Source of the DNA: Buttiauxella massiliensis
GTDB lineage: Bacteria; Pseudomonadota; Gammaproteobacteria; Enterobacterales; Enterobacteriaceae
NCBI RefSeq assembly: GCF_902500225.1
Contig: NZ_LR722648.1
Span: forward strand, 203,676 to 267,675
DNA: 64,000 nt
Reading direction: 5' to 3'
In this document: positions 1 through 11,271 of the stretch, piece after piece
How positions within the stretch are numbered: position 1 is the first letter of the stretch
Layout: every line of letters begins with the position of its first letter
The notes under the pieces: generated by a model
The model's input: only the letters and a program-made list of their open reading frames with translations
The model's database searches: none
What the model was told of the DNA's origin: nothing
Program-made: the position numbers and the translations under genes

Positions 1-1825
1 TACCAAAGACATCCTGAACTGCCGTAAATCAGGCGTAATCACCGGTCTGCCGGATGCTTACGGTCGTGGTCGTATCATTGGTGACTACCGACGCGTAGCG
101 CTGTACGGTATCGACTTCCTGATGAAAGACAAATTTGCTCAGTTCAACTCTCTGCAGACCAAACTGGAAAACGGCGAAGATCTGGAAGCAACTATCCGTC
201 TGCGTGAAGAAATCTCCGAGCAGCACCGTGCTCTGGGTCAGATCAAAGAAATGGCTGCTAAATATGGCTGCGATATCTCTGGTCCTGCTAAAAATGCTCA
301 AGAAGCTATTCAGTGGACTTACTTCGGCTACCTGGCTGCGGTTAAATCTCAGAACGGCGCTGCAATGTCCTTCGGTCGTGTATCCACCTTCCTGGATGCA
401 TTCATCGAACGTGACCTGAAAGCAGGCAAAATTACTGAGCTTGAAGCACAGGAAATGATTGACCACCTGGTCATGAAACTGCGTATGGTTCGCTTCCTGC
501 GTACCCCTGAGTATGATGAGCTGTTCTCTGGTGACCCAATCTGGGCGACCGAATCTATCGCCGGTATGGGTGTAGATGGCCGTACTCTGGTTACCAAATC
601 TAGCTTCCGTTTCCTGAACACCCTGTACACCATGGGGCCGTCTCCGGAGCCGAACATCACTATTCTGTGGTCTGAAAAACTGCCACTGAACTTCAAGAAG
701 TTCGCAGCTAAGGTTTCCATCGATACCTCTTCTCTGCAATACGAGAATGACGATCTGATGCGTCCTGACTTCAACAACGATGACTACGCAATCGCATGCT
801 GCGTAAGCCCAATGATTGTTGGTAAGCAAATGCAGTTCTTCGGTGCTCGTGCAAACCTCGCGAAAACCATGCTGTATGCAATCAACGGCGGCGTTGATGA
901 AAAGCTGAAAATCCAAATTGGTCCTAAAGAAGCACCAATTATGGCTGATGTTCTGGACTACGATAACGTCTTGGATCGCCTGGATCACTTCATGGATTGG
1001 CTGGCTAAGCAGTACGTCACTGCGCTGAACATCATTCACTACATGCATGATAAATACAGCTACGAAGCGTCTCTGATGGCTCTGCATGACCGTGACGTTG
1101 TTCGCACCATGGCTTGTGGTATCGCGGGTCTGTCTGTTGCAGCTGACTCCCTGTCTGCAATCAAGTATGCGAAAGTTAAACCTGTTCGTGACGAAGACGG
1201 CCTGGCTGTAGACTTCGAAATCGAAGGCGAATACCCAATGTTCGGTAACAACGATTCTCGCGTAGATGATATCGCTGTTGACCTGGTAGAACGTTTCATG
1301 AAGAAAATTCAGAAACTGACTACTTACCGTAACGCTATCCCGACTCAGTCTGTTCTGACCATCACCTCTAACGTGGTTTATGGTAAGAAAACCGGTAACA
1401 CCCCAGACGGTCGTCGCGCTGGCGCTCCATTCGGTCCAGGTGCTAACCCAATGCACGGTCGTGACCAGAAAGGTGCTGTTGCCTCTCTGACTTCCGTTGC
1501 TAAACTGCCGTTTGCTTACGCTAAAGATGGTATCTCTTACACCTTCTCTATCGTTCCTAACGCACTGGGTAAAGACGACGAAGTTCGTAAAACTAACCTC
1601 GCGGGTCTGATGGATGGTTACTTCCACCACGAAGCGTCCATCGAAGGTGGTCAACACCTGAACGTGAACGTGATGAACCGTGAAATGCTGCTGGATGCGA
1701 TGGAACACCCTGAGAAATATCCTCAGCTGACCATTCGTGTATCTGGTTACGCTGTACGTTTTAACTCCCTGACTAAAGAACAACAGCAGGACGTTATTAC
1801 TCGTACCTTCACTCAAACCATGTAA
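1..1825 (+). CDS. pflB: Formate C-acetyltransferase 1 (pyruvate formate-lyase), 5' end cut by window
   Basis: Converts pyruvate and CoA to acetyl-CoA and formate during anaerobic growth, using a glycyl radical; a cytosolic enzyme. The frame is open from base 2, so about 607 C-terminal residues of a usual ~760 are present and the N-terminal fifth lies outside the window. The two adjacent active-site cysteines (motif ACCVSP) are encoded at 797-802. The glycine that carries the radical (motif VSGYAVRF) is at 1745-1747. Codon use is strongly biased, as expected for a highly expressed gene. A hairpin terminator follows at 1859, and the activating enzyme gene pflA comes next on the same strand, the standard arrangement. 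Identification is secure. Confidence 0.97.
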   Translation, partial: TKDILNCRKSGVITGLPDAYGRGRIIGDYRRVALYGIDFLMKDKFAQFNSLQTKLENGEDLEATIRLREEISEQHRALGQIKEMAAKYGCDISGPAKNAQEAIQWTYFGYLAAVKSQNGAAMSFGRVSTFLDAFIERDLKAGKITELEAQEMIDHLVMKLRMVRFLRTPEYDELFSGDPIWATESIAGMGVDGRTLVTKSSFRFLNTLYTMGPSPEPNITILWSEKLPLNFKKFAAKVSIDTSSLQYENDDLMRPDFNNDDYAIACCVSPMIVGKQMQFFGARANLAKTMLYAINGGVDEKLKIQIGPKEAPIMADVLDYDNVLDRLDHFMDWLAKQYVTALNIIHYMHDKYSYEASLMALHDRDVVRTMACGIAGLSVAADSLSAIKYAKVKPVRDEDGLAVDFEIEGEYPMFGNNDSRVDDIAVDLVERFMKKIQKLTTYRNAIPTQSVLTITSNVVYGKKTGNTPDGRRAGAPFGPGANPMHGRDQKGAVASLTSVAKLPFAYAKDGISYTFSIVPNALGKDDEVRKTNLAGLMDGYFHHEASIEGGQHLNVNVMNREMLLDAMEHPEKYPQLTIRVSGYAVRFNSLTKEQQQDVITRTFTQTM

Positions 1826-1858
1826 TTCACGGTTTGTCTGAAAAGGCGTAGAATACAA

Positions 1859-1886
1859 GGCTCCACCTCGGTGGAGCCTTTTCTTT
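1859..1886 (+). terminator. Rho-independent terminator after pflB
   Basis: A nine-base GC-rich stem (GGCTCCACC / GGTGGAGCC) with a short TC-centred loop is followed by TTTTCTTT, 33 bases after the pflB stop. It separates the highly expressed pflB message from pflA. Confidence 0.85.
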
Positions 1887-2024
1887 GTGAAGAACCGGTT
1901 TTGCAAGATAACTGCTACGTTTAAGGTATCTTGCAAAATTGATTCGACGCGGCAATTTATTAAAGACCGCGCTCAACCTGGCTTATGCGTTTGCGCATCA
2001 GTCAATACTGGAGATAACACCGCA

Positions 2025-2765
2025 ATGTCAGTAATTGGCCGAATTCACTCCTTTGAATCCTGCGGTACCGTGGATGGTCCCGGTATTCGTTTTATCACCT
2101 TCTTCCAGGGCTGCCTGATGCGCTGCCTGTATTGCCATAACCGTGACACATGGGATACGCACGGCGGCAAAGAGATTACCGTTGAAGAACTGATGAAAGA
2201 AGTGGTGACCTATCGCCACTTTATGAACGCTTCTGGTGGCGGTGTCACAGCGTCTGGTGGCGAAGCCATTCTGCAGGCCGAATTTGTACGTGACTGGTTC
2301 CGCGCTTGCCGTACCGAAGGCATTCATACTTGTCTTGATACCAACGGTTTTGTGCGCCGCTACGATCCGGTGATTGATGAATTACTCGAAGTGACCGATC
2401 TGGTGATGCTGGATTTGAAACAGATGAACGACGAGATTCACCAGAATCTGGTTGGCGTTTCAAACCATCGTACGCTGGAATTTGCACGCTACCTGTCCGA
2501 CAAAAACGTGAATGTCTGGATTCGTTACGTTGTTGTACCGGGCTGGTCTGATGATGATGACTCTGCGCATCGCCTTGGCGAGTTCACGCGTGATATGGGC
2601 AACGTCGAGAAGATTGAGCTGCTGCCATATCACGAACTGGGCAAACATAAATGGGTGGCGATGGGCGAAGAATACAAGCTTGATGGCGTGCATCCACCGA
2701 AGAAAGAAACCATGGAACGCGTTAAAGGTATTCTGGAACAGTACGGTCACAAAGTGATGTACTAA
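2025..2765 (+). CDS. pflA: Pyruvate formate-lyase 1-activating enzyme
   Basis: A radical-SAM enzyme that abstracts hydrogen from the PflB glycine to switch the enzyme on. The 246-residue product has the CX3CX2C iron-sulfur motif at Cys30, Cys34 and Cys37 ([11 protein letters not shown]), followed by a glycine-rich SAM-binding stretch ([13 protein letters not shown]). The open frame extends upstream to 1887, but I chose the ATG at 2025 because GGAGATAAC precedes it at proper spacing and the length then equals that of the E. coli protein. Expression probably comes partly from its own promoter, since a terminator lies after pflB. Identification is secure. Confidence 0.96.
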   Translation: MSVIGRIHSFESCGTVDGPGIRFITFFQGCLMRCLYCHNRDTWDTHGGKEITVEELMKEVVTYRHFMNASGGGVTASGGEAILQAEFVRDWFRACRTEGIHTCLDTNGFVRRYDPVIDELLEVTDLVMLDLKQMNDEIHQNLVGVSNHRTLEFARYLSDKNVNVWIRYVVVPGWSDDDDSAHRLGEFTRDMGNVEKIELLPYHELGKHKWVAMGEEYKLDGVHPPKKETMERVKGILEQYGHKVMY

Positions 2766-2780
2766 CCTCGAAGCACTAGC

Positions 2781-2812
2781 AAAAATGGCCCTCGTTGAGG
2801 GCCATTTTTGTA
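2781..2812. terminator. Bidirectional terminator between pflA and ycaD
   Basis: AAAAATGGCCCTC / GAGGGCCATTTTT forms a perfect stem with A and T tracts on both sides. It serves the convergent genes pflA (+) and ycaD (-). Confidence 0.88.
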
Positions 2813-3961
2813 TCAGGCATGGGCAATCGGTGTCGTATGAGGCCCTGCTTTACGCAGCAACATCAGCAAGTAAACAAATGCCACACCCGCAATCATCACG
2901 AACAGTAAGCTGTCAGAGTAGCTTTGCATCAACATTGACGTAAACGTTGGGCCAAGCAAGCTGCCAACGGTGTAACTCAATAACAGCGCCTGGTTCATTG
3001 CCACCAGCTGGTGATGTTCAACTTTCTCACAGGCCCAGGCCATTGCCACCGGGTACAGCGTAAAGCCGGCCGCCCCGAGCACAAACAATGTCGGCCCCAT
3101 CGCGGCATTGGTCAGCATCGCCATGCAACCCATAATCACAATAAACACCTGAACGCGCAGCACTAACAAACGGCCAAAACGGTCAGCAAGGCGGCCAACT
3201 GGCCACTGCCCCACAATCCCCGCGCTAACCATCACCGCCATCCAGAAACCAATACCGGCATCGCTGAAGCCTTTATGGTTTAAATACAGCGGCATTAATC
3301 CGTACAGCGAACCGAGAACAATCCCGGAAATAATACAGCCGTTTACCCCAAGTCGAGCGTGGCGTAGGCGCAGCATCGGCCATACTAGCGTCGCTTCGTG
3401 GTTTTCACTACGGTCATTCACAATTCGAGCGAACAACAGCGGCAGAATCGCGGCCAAAATCAGTGCGGTCACCCACGGCAGAACACTGGCTAAATCCGTT
3501 GGCATTTTGCTGATCATCAGCTGGCCCAGAACCGTGCCAACGTAATAAACCATCATATAAGCCGCCAGCAAGCGCCCGCGATTACGGGAAGTCCCGCTGC
3601 ACATCAGCGCGCTCTCAACCACCACCCAGATCATCGCGCAGCCAATACCCGCGATGAAACGCCACATCATCCAGCTCCAGAACCCGGTCATTAACCCAAG
3701 CCCTGCGCAACCCGCAGCAAAAATCAGCGACGCAAGATAGTAGCTGCGATTAAAGCCCTGCCGTTTGATGAGCCATCCGGTCAGTAATGTACCTACTAAG
3801 TTTCCGGTAAAGTACGACGAACCGACCATCCCGACTTGCCAGGTAGGAAGATGTTCATGGGCTAACCAGAGGGGAACCAGCGTATTTAAAACCGCTATCG
3901 CCAGGGTCAAAAGCATCAGACCACAGAGCAAAAGCATCACTGGTCGGGTATAGGTGGACAT
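2813..3961 (-). CDS. ycaD: MFS transporter YcaD
   Basis: An inner-membrane major facilitator superfamily protein of 382 residues with about twelve hydrophobic segments; its substrate is unknown. The sequence is rich in the glycine and aromatic patches typical of the family and has the loop motif GRLADRFGR between helices of the second half. The open frame continues upstream to 4093, but I chose the ATG at 3961 ([10 protein letters not shown]) because it gives the length of E. coli YcaD and removes a charged, non-membrane extension. In E. coli ycaK, ycaN and ycaM lie between this gene and pflA; here the two genes are separated only by a terminator. Confidence 0.92.
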   Translation of the reverse strand: MSTYTRPVMLLLCGLMLLTLAIAVLNTLVPLWLAHEHLPTWQVGMVGSSYFTGNLVGTLLTGWLIKRQGFNRSYYLASLIFAAGCAGLGLMTGFWSWMMWRFIAGIGCAMIWVVVESALMCSGTSRNRGRLLAAYMMVYYVGTVLGQLMISKMPTDLASVLPWVTALILAAILPLLFARIVNDRSENHEATLVWPMLRLRHARLGVNGCIISGIVLGSLYGLMPLYLNHKGFSDAGIGFWMAVMVSAGIVGQWPVGRLADRFGRLLVLRVQVFIVIMGCMAMLTNAAMGPTLFVLGAAGFTLYPVAMAWACEKVEHHQLVAMNQALLLSYTVGSLLGPTFTSMLMQSYSDSLLFVMIAGVAFVYLLMLLRKAGPHTTPIAHA

Positions 3962-4245
3962 GTAGAAACCGCGAGGAAGAGAATAATTTGTGCGCATCAT
4001 GCCACTGGAAAAATGATTGTCAATCCAGTGCTGACGGGGCCTGGCACGATTTGAAAACTGTCGATTTGAAAAACTTATCTTACTTTTGAGCAAAGCATAT
4101 AGACGAAATGCTATCTCTCTGTTTTTGATGGGATCAGGTATTGGGAATCGAAGCGGGTTGGATGAAAATTTTCATGGTAAATCGGATGATATTTTTTATA
4201 CGAAAAGATTAAATGCGCCCGAAAGCGCATTTAATCGAGATGGCA
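3962..4245. other. Intergenic region between ycaD and dmsC
   Basis: About 280 AT-rich bases holding the presumed ycaD promoter and the dmsABC terminator. ycaC, found here in E. coli, is absent. No other gene or RNA was recognised. Confidence 0.6.
4207..4236 (-). terminator. Terminator hairpin after dmsC
   Basis: A 12-base perfect stem (GATTAAATGCGC / GCGCATTTAATC) with a six-base loop lies ten bases beyond the dmsC stop. On the minus strand it is followed by a short T-rich stretch. Confidence 0.75.
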
Positions 4246-5106
4246 TTAACTTGCGATAGCCATACCAACCGTCATATGCAGACCGTAGAACACACCGCGG
4301 CCAATTAGCTCACCAACAATAACCAACACGAAGGCGAATGTCAGAACTGCAGGGTTTGCCTGGCCACCTTTGAGTTGCGGGATAATCCAACAAGCTAATG
4401 CAAGCGCCAGCACCAACAAGCGCCATGACATCAATGCACCGTATTCAGGAACCAGTGCAGATGCCTGCATGATTGAGCTGTGGATTGTCGCTAAATCCAT
4501 ACCCTGCAACATCACAACCATGGAACTTACTACAACAGCCAGCAATGAAATTGCAGGAAGAAGACGCATTCCCCAACCCGTTACACCTGCAACACGCAGC
4601 AGTAAGTAACCGAGTAGCGGCCCACCTATAAACATCGTCAGGAAGAAACTGAGCGGCGTATAAACACTATACCAGGTCGGTACGGTATCAATCAGGTAGA
4701 CCTTACACATCATCCAGACAAAAAATACGCCCAGAACCATCGTCAGCGTCATCCAGATTTTACCCAGTGCCTGCGGCATTTTGCCCAGCACGGTAATCAG
4801 CCACCAGAAACCACCCACTGCAAAGAAGACCGAGCCGCTGGCAATTTCATTACTGAGCGCTGATTCCCCGATGCGATTAAGCGAGTTGAAGGCGCGTAGT
4901 GGTGAGCCGAGATGCAGTACTGAGGCCATAAAACCAATGCCCATCAACACCCACAGCACGATCATCGCCCAATGCACACGCTTTTGCTGTGCCCGGTCAG
5001 AAACACCAGTCAGCAATGCTAATGCCATAACAATAAAACCACCTGCGACGCACTGTCCTAAAACCGTAAAGACCATTAGTGGCCATTCATGCCATCCGTT
5101 ACCCAT
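4246..5106 (-). CDS. dmsC: Dimethyl sulfoxide reductase, membrane anchor subunit C
   Basis: An integral membrane subunit that anchors DmsAB and passes electrons from menaquinol. The 286-residue protein consists almost entirely of hydrophobic helices (about eight) and begins MGNGWHEWPL, which matches the start of E. coli DmsC. The open frame reads upstream into dmsB; I chose the ATG at 5106 on length, and because it falls one base after the dmsB stop, a spacing typical of translational coupling. It is the last gene of the dmsA-dmsB-dmsC operon, followed by a terminator at 4207. Confidence 0.95.
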   Translation of the reverse strand: MGNGWHEWPLMVFTVLGQCVAGGFIVMALALLTGVSDRAQQKRVHWAMIVLWVLMGIGFMASVLHLGSPLRAFNSLNRIGESALSNEIASGSVFFAVGGFWWLITVLGKMPQALGKIWMTLTMVLGVFFVWMMCKVYLIDTVPTWYSVYTPLSFFLTMFIGGPLLGYLLLRVAGVTGWGMRLLPAISLLAVVVSSMVVMLQGMDLATIHSSIMQASALVPEYGALMSWRLLVLALALACWIIPQLKGGQANPAVLTFAFVLVIVGELIGRGVFYGLHMTVGMAIAS

Positions 5107-5107
5107 C

Positions 5108-5725
5108 TCACACCTCCTTCGGGTTTGCCAGATAACCGGTTTTATCCCCACATGGGCGGCTGTTGGCGTTAGGTTTAATGACAATATTTGGCTTGGTGAA
5201 ATGTGCTGATGGCAGCGGAGCGATGGCGGCCTGTTCTCCATACTTCGCGCGCAGTTCGGCAATTGGTGCCATATCTAGCGCGCGTAATGGGCAGGACTCA
5301 ACACAGATGGGTTTCTTGCCTTCAGCAATACGCTCATGACAGCCATCACACTTAGTCATATGACCTTTTTCAGCGTTGTACTGTGGTGCGCCGTACGGGC
5401 AAGCCATGTGGCAATAGCGGCAGCCAATACAAACATCTTCATTAACGACCACAAAACCGTCATCACGCTTATGCATCGCACCGCTTGGGCAGACCTTGGT
5501 GCAAGCCGGATCCTCACAGTGGTTACAAGCAATCGACAGATAGTAGGCAAAGACGTTTTGCTGCCAAACTCCGTTGTCTTGTTGCCAGTCACCGCCAGCA
5601 TATTCATAAATGCGACGGAAGCTGACGTCCGGGCCTAAATTTTTGTAATCTTTACAAGCCAGCTCGCAGGTCTTACAACCAGTGCAGCGGCTGGAGTCTA
5701 TATAAAATCCGTATTGGGTTGTCAT
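5108..5725 (-). CDS. dmsB: Dimethyl sulfoxide reductase, iron-sulfur subunit B
   Basis: An electron-transfer subunit with four iron-sulfur clusters that links quinol oxidation in DmsC to the molybdenum site in DmsA. The 205-residue product shows the four cysteine groups of the family: CTGCKTCELAC near the N-terminus, CNHCEDPACTKVCP, CIGCRYCHMACP and CDGCHERI...CVESCP. The third group has Arg-Tyr where a classical cluster has a fourth close cysteine spacing. It starts ten bases after dmsA and runs directly into dmsC. Identification is secure. Confidence 0.96.
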   Translation of the reverse strand: MTTQYGFYIDSSRCTGCKTCELACKDYKNLGPDVSFRRIYEYAGGDWQQDNGVWQQNVFAYYLSIACNHCEDPACTKVCPSGAMHKRDDGFVVVNEDVCIGCRYCHMACPYGAPQYNAEKGHMTKCDGCHERIAEGKKPICVESCPLRALDMAPIAELRAKYGEQAAIAPLPSAHFTKPNIVIKPNANSRPCGDKTGYLANPKEV

Positions 5726-5735
5726 CAGCTATTCC

Positions 5736-8180
5736 TTACGCCTTCTCGACCTGGACGAGGTTACTATGGGATGGGTTGCCTTTTGCCAGTGGCGACGGTC
5801 GCTGCGTGGTTAACACGTTAATGCTACCCGAGTGGTCAACTTTATTGGCATCAGGGCTATACCAGGCCCCTTCCCCCATCGCGACAACGCCAGGTATTAT
5901 GCGTGGTGTCACTTTCGCATTGATTTGAACTTCCCCACGTCCATTGAAGATGCGCACTATGTCACCGTTCTTAATCCCACGTTGCTGTGCATCAATTGGG
6001 TTGATCCATATTTCCTGACGACAGGCTGCTTTCAACACATCCACATTGCCGTAGGTTGAGTGGGTACGCGCTTTGTAATGGAAGCCCGTCATCTGCAATG
6101 GCCATTTCTCGGCCAGCGGATCGCCAAAGTTTTCAAAGCCCGCGCTGTAAACCGGCAGCGGATCGATGACATCTCCTTCATCAAGTTGCCAGGTGGCTGC
6201 AATTTCGGCTAACTGCTCAGAATAGATTTCAATTTTCCCTGATGGTGTCGTCAGTGGATTCGCCGCAGGGTCTTCGCGGAAGGCTTTATACGCCACGTGG
6301 TGGCCTTCAGGGTCGCGCTGCTTGAAGATGCCAACTTTCCGGAATTCATCAAAGCTCGGTAGGCCAGGAATCGCTTCCTGAGATTGTTGATAGAGATGAC
6401 GCATCCAGCCTTCTTGCGTGCGCCCTTCAGTGAACTGTTGCTCAACACCCATGCGTTTTGCCAGTTCAGTCGTCATCTCATAAATGGTTTTGCACTCAAA
6501 ACGCGGTTTGATCACCTGATCGGCAAAAATTACATAAGCCATGTTTCCGCATGACGCATCGAGGCAGAAGTCCATCTGCTCAGATGCGGTGCAGTCAGGC
6601 AGCAATATATCTGCGTATTTAGCTGATGAAGTCATGTGGTTATCGATCACCACAATCATTTCGCATTTCTTGTCGTCTTGTAGGATATCGTGAGTACGGT
6701 TAATTTCTGAGTGCTGGTTAATCAGGCAGTTACTGGCGTAGTTCCAGACCATCTTGATTGGCACATCGAGCTTATCTTTACCACGCACGCCATCACGCGT
6801 TGCCGTCATTTCCGGGCCACGTTCAATAGCATCGGTCCACAGGAACATCGAAATACTTGTCTGTACCGGGTTTTCCAGTGTCGGCATACGCACAAATGGC
6901 AAGCTATAAGAGCCTTCGCGCGCGCCGCTGTTGCCACCGTTAACCCCTACGTTGCCGGTCAGAATCGACAACATGGCGATGGCGCGGGAAACCAGCTCAC
7001 CATTTGAATGGCGCTGCGGCCCCCAACCCTGGCTGATAAATGCCGGTTTCGCCGTGGCGATTTCACGAGCAAGTTTAATAATGCGATCGGCAGGAATACC
7101 GGTAATTTGGGCCGCCCATTGTGGCGTTTTTGCCTGGCCATCAGCTCCTTCACCAAGAATATAGGCTTTGTAATGTCCGTTAGCAGGAGCTGTTTTTGGA
7201 AGAGTTTTTTCGTCGTAACCGACGCAGTATTTATCGAGGAATGGCTGATCAACCAGATTTTCAGCGATCATTACCCATGCTAAAGCTGAGATAAGGGCGG
7301 TATCAGTACCAGGACGAATAGGGATCCATTCATCTTCACGACCAGCCCCAGTATCGGTATAACGTGGATCGATGATAATCATGCGAGCATTAGATTTCTC
7401 GCGCGCTTGTTCAAGATAGTAAGTCACCCCGCCGCCGCTCATACGCGTTTCGCCAGGGTTATTGCCAAACAGCACGACTAATTTGCTATTTTCAATATCA
7501 GATGGACTATTGCCATCCGCCCAGCCCCCGTAGGTATAGTTCAGGCCAGCGGCAATTTGTGCAGTTGAATAGTCGCCATAATGATTCAGATAACCACCGC
7601 AGCAGTTCATCAAACGGGCAATAAGCGTAGAACCTGGTGGCCAGGAGCGAGTCATTGTTCCACCCAACGTCCCCGTACCGTAGTTCAGATAGATAGCTTC
7701 GTTACCGTACTCTTTGATAATGCCCTTCATGCTGTTGGCGATGGTATCGAAAGCTTCATCCCAACCGATTTGCTCAAACTTCCCTTCTCCACGCGCACCA
7801 ACACGCTTCATCGGATATTTCAGGCGATCGGCATTATAGACACGGCGACGCATTGAGCGGCCACGCAAGCAGGCACGAACCTGATGCAACCCTTCATAGT
7901 TGTCATCACCGGTGTTGTCTGTCTCAACATATTTGATTTCACCATCCGCCACATGCATACGAAGTGGGCAACGGCTACCACAGTTTACTGTACAGGCGCT
8001 CCAGATAACTTTTTCAGCATCTGTTTGTGTATCAGCGGCGGCCTGTGCAAAAGCCAGGCGGCTAAAGGGAAGTGTTAATGCTCCACTCGCAGCAGCAAGA
8101 CCACCGATAGCTGTGGTTTGCACCAGCTTACGACGACTCACTTGTGCGGTAAGGACCGCATTAGAAGTTTTCTCTTTCAT
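5736..8180 (-). CDS. dmsA: Dimethyl sulfoxide reductase, catalytic molybdopterin subunit A
   Basis: The periplasm-facing catalytic subunit that reduces DMSO and various N-oxides during anaerobic respiration. The 814-residue protein begins with a twin-arginine signal (SRRKLVQTT at residues 15-23, then a hydrophobic stretch ending AFA), so it is exported folded by the Tat pathway. A cysteine group typical of the family's N-terminal [4Fe-4S] site (CTVNCGSRCP) follows. The molybdopterin dinucleotide binding segments run through the middle, with GNNPGETRMSGGG recognisable, and a C-terminal dinucleotide-binding domain closes the protein. It is the first gene of the operon, behind a long leader with FNR- and NarL-like sites. 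Confidence 0.97.
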   Translation of the reverse strand: MKEKTSNAVLTAQVSRRKLVQTTAIGGLAAASGALTLPFSRLAFAQAAADTQTDAEKVIWSACTVNCGSRCPLRMHVADGEIKYVETDNTGDDNYEGLHQVRACLRGRSMRRRVYNADRLKYPMKRVGARGEGKFEQIGWDEAFDTIANSMKGIIKEYGNEAIYLNYGTGTLGGTMTRSWPPGSTLIARLMNCCGGYLNHYGDYSTAQIAAGLNYTYGGWADGNSPSDIENSKLVVLFGNNPGETRMSGGGVTYYLEQAREKSNARMIIIDPRYTDTGAGREDEWIPIRPGTDTALISALAWVMIAENLVDQPFLDKYCVGYDEKTLPKTAPANGHYKAYILGEGADGQAKTPQWAAQITGIPADRIIKLAREIATAKPAFISQGWGPQRHSNGELVSRAIAMLSILTGNVGVNGGNSGAREGSYSLPFVRMPTLENPVQTSISMFLWTDAIERGPEMTATRDGVRGKDKLDVPIKMVWNYASNCLINQHSEINRTHDILQDDKKCEMIVVIDNHMTSSAKYADILLPDCTASEQMDFCLDASCGNMAYVIFADQVIKPRFECKTIYEMTTELAKRMGVEQQFTEGRTQEGWMRHLYQQSQEAIPGLPSFDEFRKVGIFKQRDPEGHHVAYKAFREDPAANPLTTPSGKIEIYSEQLAEIAATWQLDEGDVIDPLPVYSAGFENFGDPLAEKWPLQMTGFHYKARTHSTYGNVDVLKAACRQEIWINPIDAQQRGIKNGDIVRIFNGRGEVQINAKVTPRIIPGVVAMGEGAWYSPDANKVDHSGSINVLTTQRPSPLAKGNPSHSNLVQVEKA

Positions 8181-8406
8181 AATGACCCACTTGTTTAGTG
8201 CTCACATTTAAACAAGCTGGCAACGGTTGCTGACTAAATTGCGGCACGCGTGTCCATTGCTCAGCCCAAAAGAGAAAGGAGTGTTTTAGGCTATGTCAGG
8301 GCCGCTATTGGTAGTCCAGTTACATCATGTAATCTGAAACTATCAAATGATAAGGACGCCGAATGAATTGTATTAATAATCACCACTCTCTTTCTGGGAA
8401 AGATAA

Positions 8407-8422
8407 TACCCATATAGGGGTA
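8407..8422. promoter_or_regulatory. NarL-type 7-2-7 binding site in the dmsA promoter
   Basis: TACCCAT-AT-AGGGGTA: two heptamers matching the known NarL/NarP consensus TACYYMT, head to head with a two-base gap, the arrangement preferred by NarL dimers. dmsABC is known to be repressed by NarL with nitrate. The site lies just downstream of the FNR-like sequence, where it would overlap the core promoter. Confidence 0.65.
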
Positions 8423-8429
8423 TTTGTTA

Positions 8430-8443
8430 TTGTCTGGTGTCAA
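8430..8443 (-). promoter_or_regulatory. FNR-like site upstream of dmsA
   Basis: TTGTC-TGGT-GTCAA resembles the FNR palindrome TTGAT-N4-ATCAA, with one mismatch per half. dmsABC is a classic FNR-activated operon. If this is the activator site at about -41.5, transcription would start near 8395. Confidence 0.5.
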
Positions 8444-8484
8444 TAAAGGCAGATTATCTATGGGAATGAGAATATTTACGGCAT

Positions 8485-8509
8485 AAAAAAAGCGCCCGCA
8501 GGCGCTTTT
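8485..8509 (-). terminator. Terminator after serS
   Basis: A stem AAGCGCC / GGCGCTT with a CGCA loop, and on the minus strand a run of T, lies about 25 bases beyond the serS stop. Confidence 0.85.
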
Positions 8510-8533
8510 CAAGAATAAAATAGCACTAATACA

Positions 8534-9847
<1,314 letters not shown>

Positions 9848-9919
9848 TTAAATGAAGGGGATGCGGCCACAGACTGCAACCACAGTGATAGTTTTCCTAA
9901 CCTTACCGCAACGTCTGCT

Positions 9920-11263
9920 TTAGCGGTAGCGTTTTGTCGGGCTATTTTGATCCTGTTCAGCAAGCCAGGCGAGCTTTTCACCAATCTTGCCTTCAAGACC
10001 TCTGTTTGTCGGCTGATAATAGCGTGTTTGTGCCATTTCCTGCGGAAAGTAGACTTCGCCGGAAGCATAGGCGTTAGGCTCGTCGTGAGCATAACGATAC
10101 TCCTGGCCATAACCCATTTCTTTCATCAGCTTGGTTGGGGCATTACGTAAGTGAACCGGAACGTCATAATCCGGACGCTCACGAGCATCCGCCATTGCTG
10201 ATTTGAATGCTGTGTAAACCGCATTACTTTTAGGTGCACAGGCTAAGTAAACAATGGCCTGAGCGATGGCGCGTTCCCCTTCCGCTGGGCCGACACGGGT
10301 AAAGCAGTCCCACGCAGAGATAGCAACCTGCATGCCACGAGGGTCAGCATTACCTACATCTTCTGAGGCAATCGCCAGCAAACGACGAGCCACATACAAA
10401 GGATCACCGCCTGCCGTGATAATGCGCGCGTACCAGTACAAAGCCGCGTCAGGGGATGAACCGCGAACCGATTTGTGCAATGCAGAAATCAGATCGTAAA
10501 AACGATCGCCTTTGTTATCAAAACGCGCGCTGCGTTCGCCCGCGATTTCAGTCAATAGAGCAATCTGCAAAACGCGATTGCCACTAGAATCGACTTCGGC
10601 CATGTCGGCCATCATTTCCAGCGTGTTTAATGCACGCCGGGCATCGCCGTTGACAAGTTCTGCAATAGCAAGACGCGTGTCATCGGGCAGAACAATGTTT
10701 TGCCCGCCATAGCCACGAGCGGCATCTCTCATCGCTTGGCTCAAAACTTTTTCAATGTCTTCCGTGGTCAGCGATTTAAGCAAGTAAACGCGAGCACGCG
10801 ACAATAGTGCAGAATTGAGCTCGAATGAGGGGTTTTCAGTGGTTGCGCCGATAAACGTAATCGTGCCGTCTTCAATGTGTGGCAAAAAAGCATCTTGCTG
10901 GCTTTTGTTGAAGCGATGGACTTCGTCGACAAACAGAATCGTTCGCCGCCCGGCGTTGCGATTCTGGCGCGCACGTTCTATGGCTTCGCGGATTTCTTTG
11001 ACACCTGAAGTGACAGCCGAAATGCGTTCTACATCGGCGTCAGCATAGTGAGCAATCACTTCAGCAAGTGTGGTTTTGCCCGTACCTGGTGGTCCCCATA
11101 AAATCATCGAATGGAGATGACCCGCTTCGATTGCTTTAGGAAGCGGTTTACCAGGTGCTAGCAGATGTTGTTGGCCGATGTATTGCGCGAGGTTCTCTGG
11201 CCGCATACGCGCAGCCAGAGGTTTGAAGGTATTCTCAGAAAAATCGAGCGACAGGTTGCTCAC
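9920..11263 (-). CDS. rarA: Replication-associated recombination protein A (AAA+ ATPase)
   Basis: A clamp-loader-like ATPase of the MgsA/WRNIP1 family that acts at stalled replication forks. The 447-residue protein has Walker A at residues 57-64 (GPPGTGKT), Walker B near 110-114 (LFVDE), and a sensor region [19 protein letters not shown]-terminal tetramerisation domain rich in the SDP-like motif [10 protein letters not shown] completes it. It starts eight bases after lolA, so lolA-rarA is an operon, probably running on into serS. Confidence 0.96.
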   Translation of the reverse strand: MSNLSLDFSENTFKPLAARMRPENLAQYIGQQHLLAPGKPLPKAIEAGHLHSMILWGPPGTGKTTLAEVIAHYADADVERISAVTSGVKEIREAIERARQNRNAGRRTILFVDEVHRFNKSQQDAFLPHIEDGTITFIGATTENPSFELNSALLSRARVYLLKSLTTEDIEKVLSQAMRDAARGYGGQNIVLPDDTRLAIAELVNGDARRALNTLEMMADMAEVDSSGNRVLQIALLTEIAGERSARFDNKGDRFYDLISALHKSVRGSSPDAALYWYARIITAGGDPLYVARRLLAIASEDVGNADPRGMQVAISAWDCFTRVGPAEGERAIAQAIVYLACAPKSNAVYTAFKSAMADARERPDYDVPVHLRNAPTKLMKEMGYGQEYRYAHDEPNAYASGEVYFPQEMAQTRYYQPTNRGLEGKIGEKLAWLAEQDQNSPTKRYR

Positions 11264-11271
11264 TGATACCC

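Larger units (their letters stand above)
8181..8533. other. dmsA promoter region and serS terminator (353 bases without a gene)
   Basis: Contains the serS terminator (8485-8509), an FNR-like site (8430-8443) and an adjacent NarL-type inverted heptamer pair (8407-8422). These leave a dmsA leader of about 200 bases. A short open frame at 8291-8512 on the minus strand overlaps these sites and has no coding character. Confidence 0.6.

Noticed and set aside
29-1936. A 635-codon open frame on the minus strand opposite pflB
   Set aside because: It is a mirror of the strongly biased pflB codons, is low-complexity in composition, has no ribosome binding site, and matches no family I know.
8291-8512. 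A 73-codon open frame on the minus strand between dmsA and serS
   Set aside because: It covers the serS terminator and the FNR/NarL-like sites; composition fits a promoter region, not a gene.
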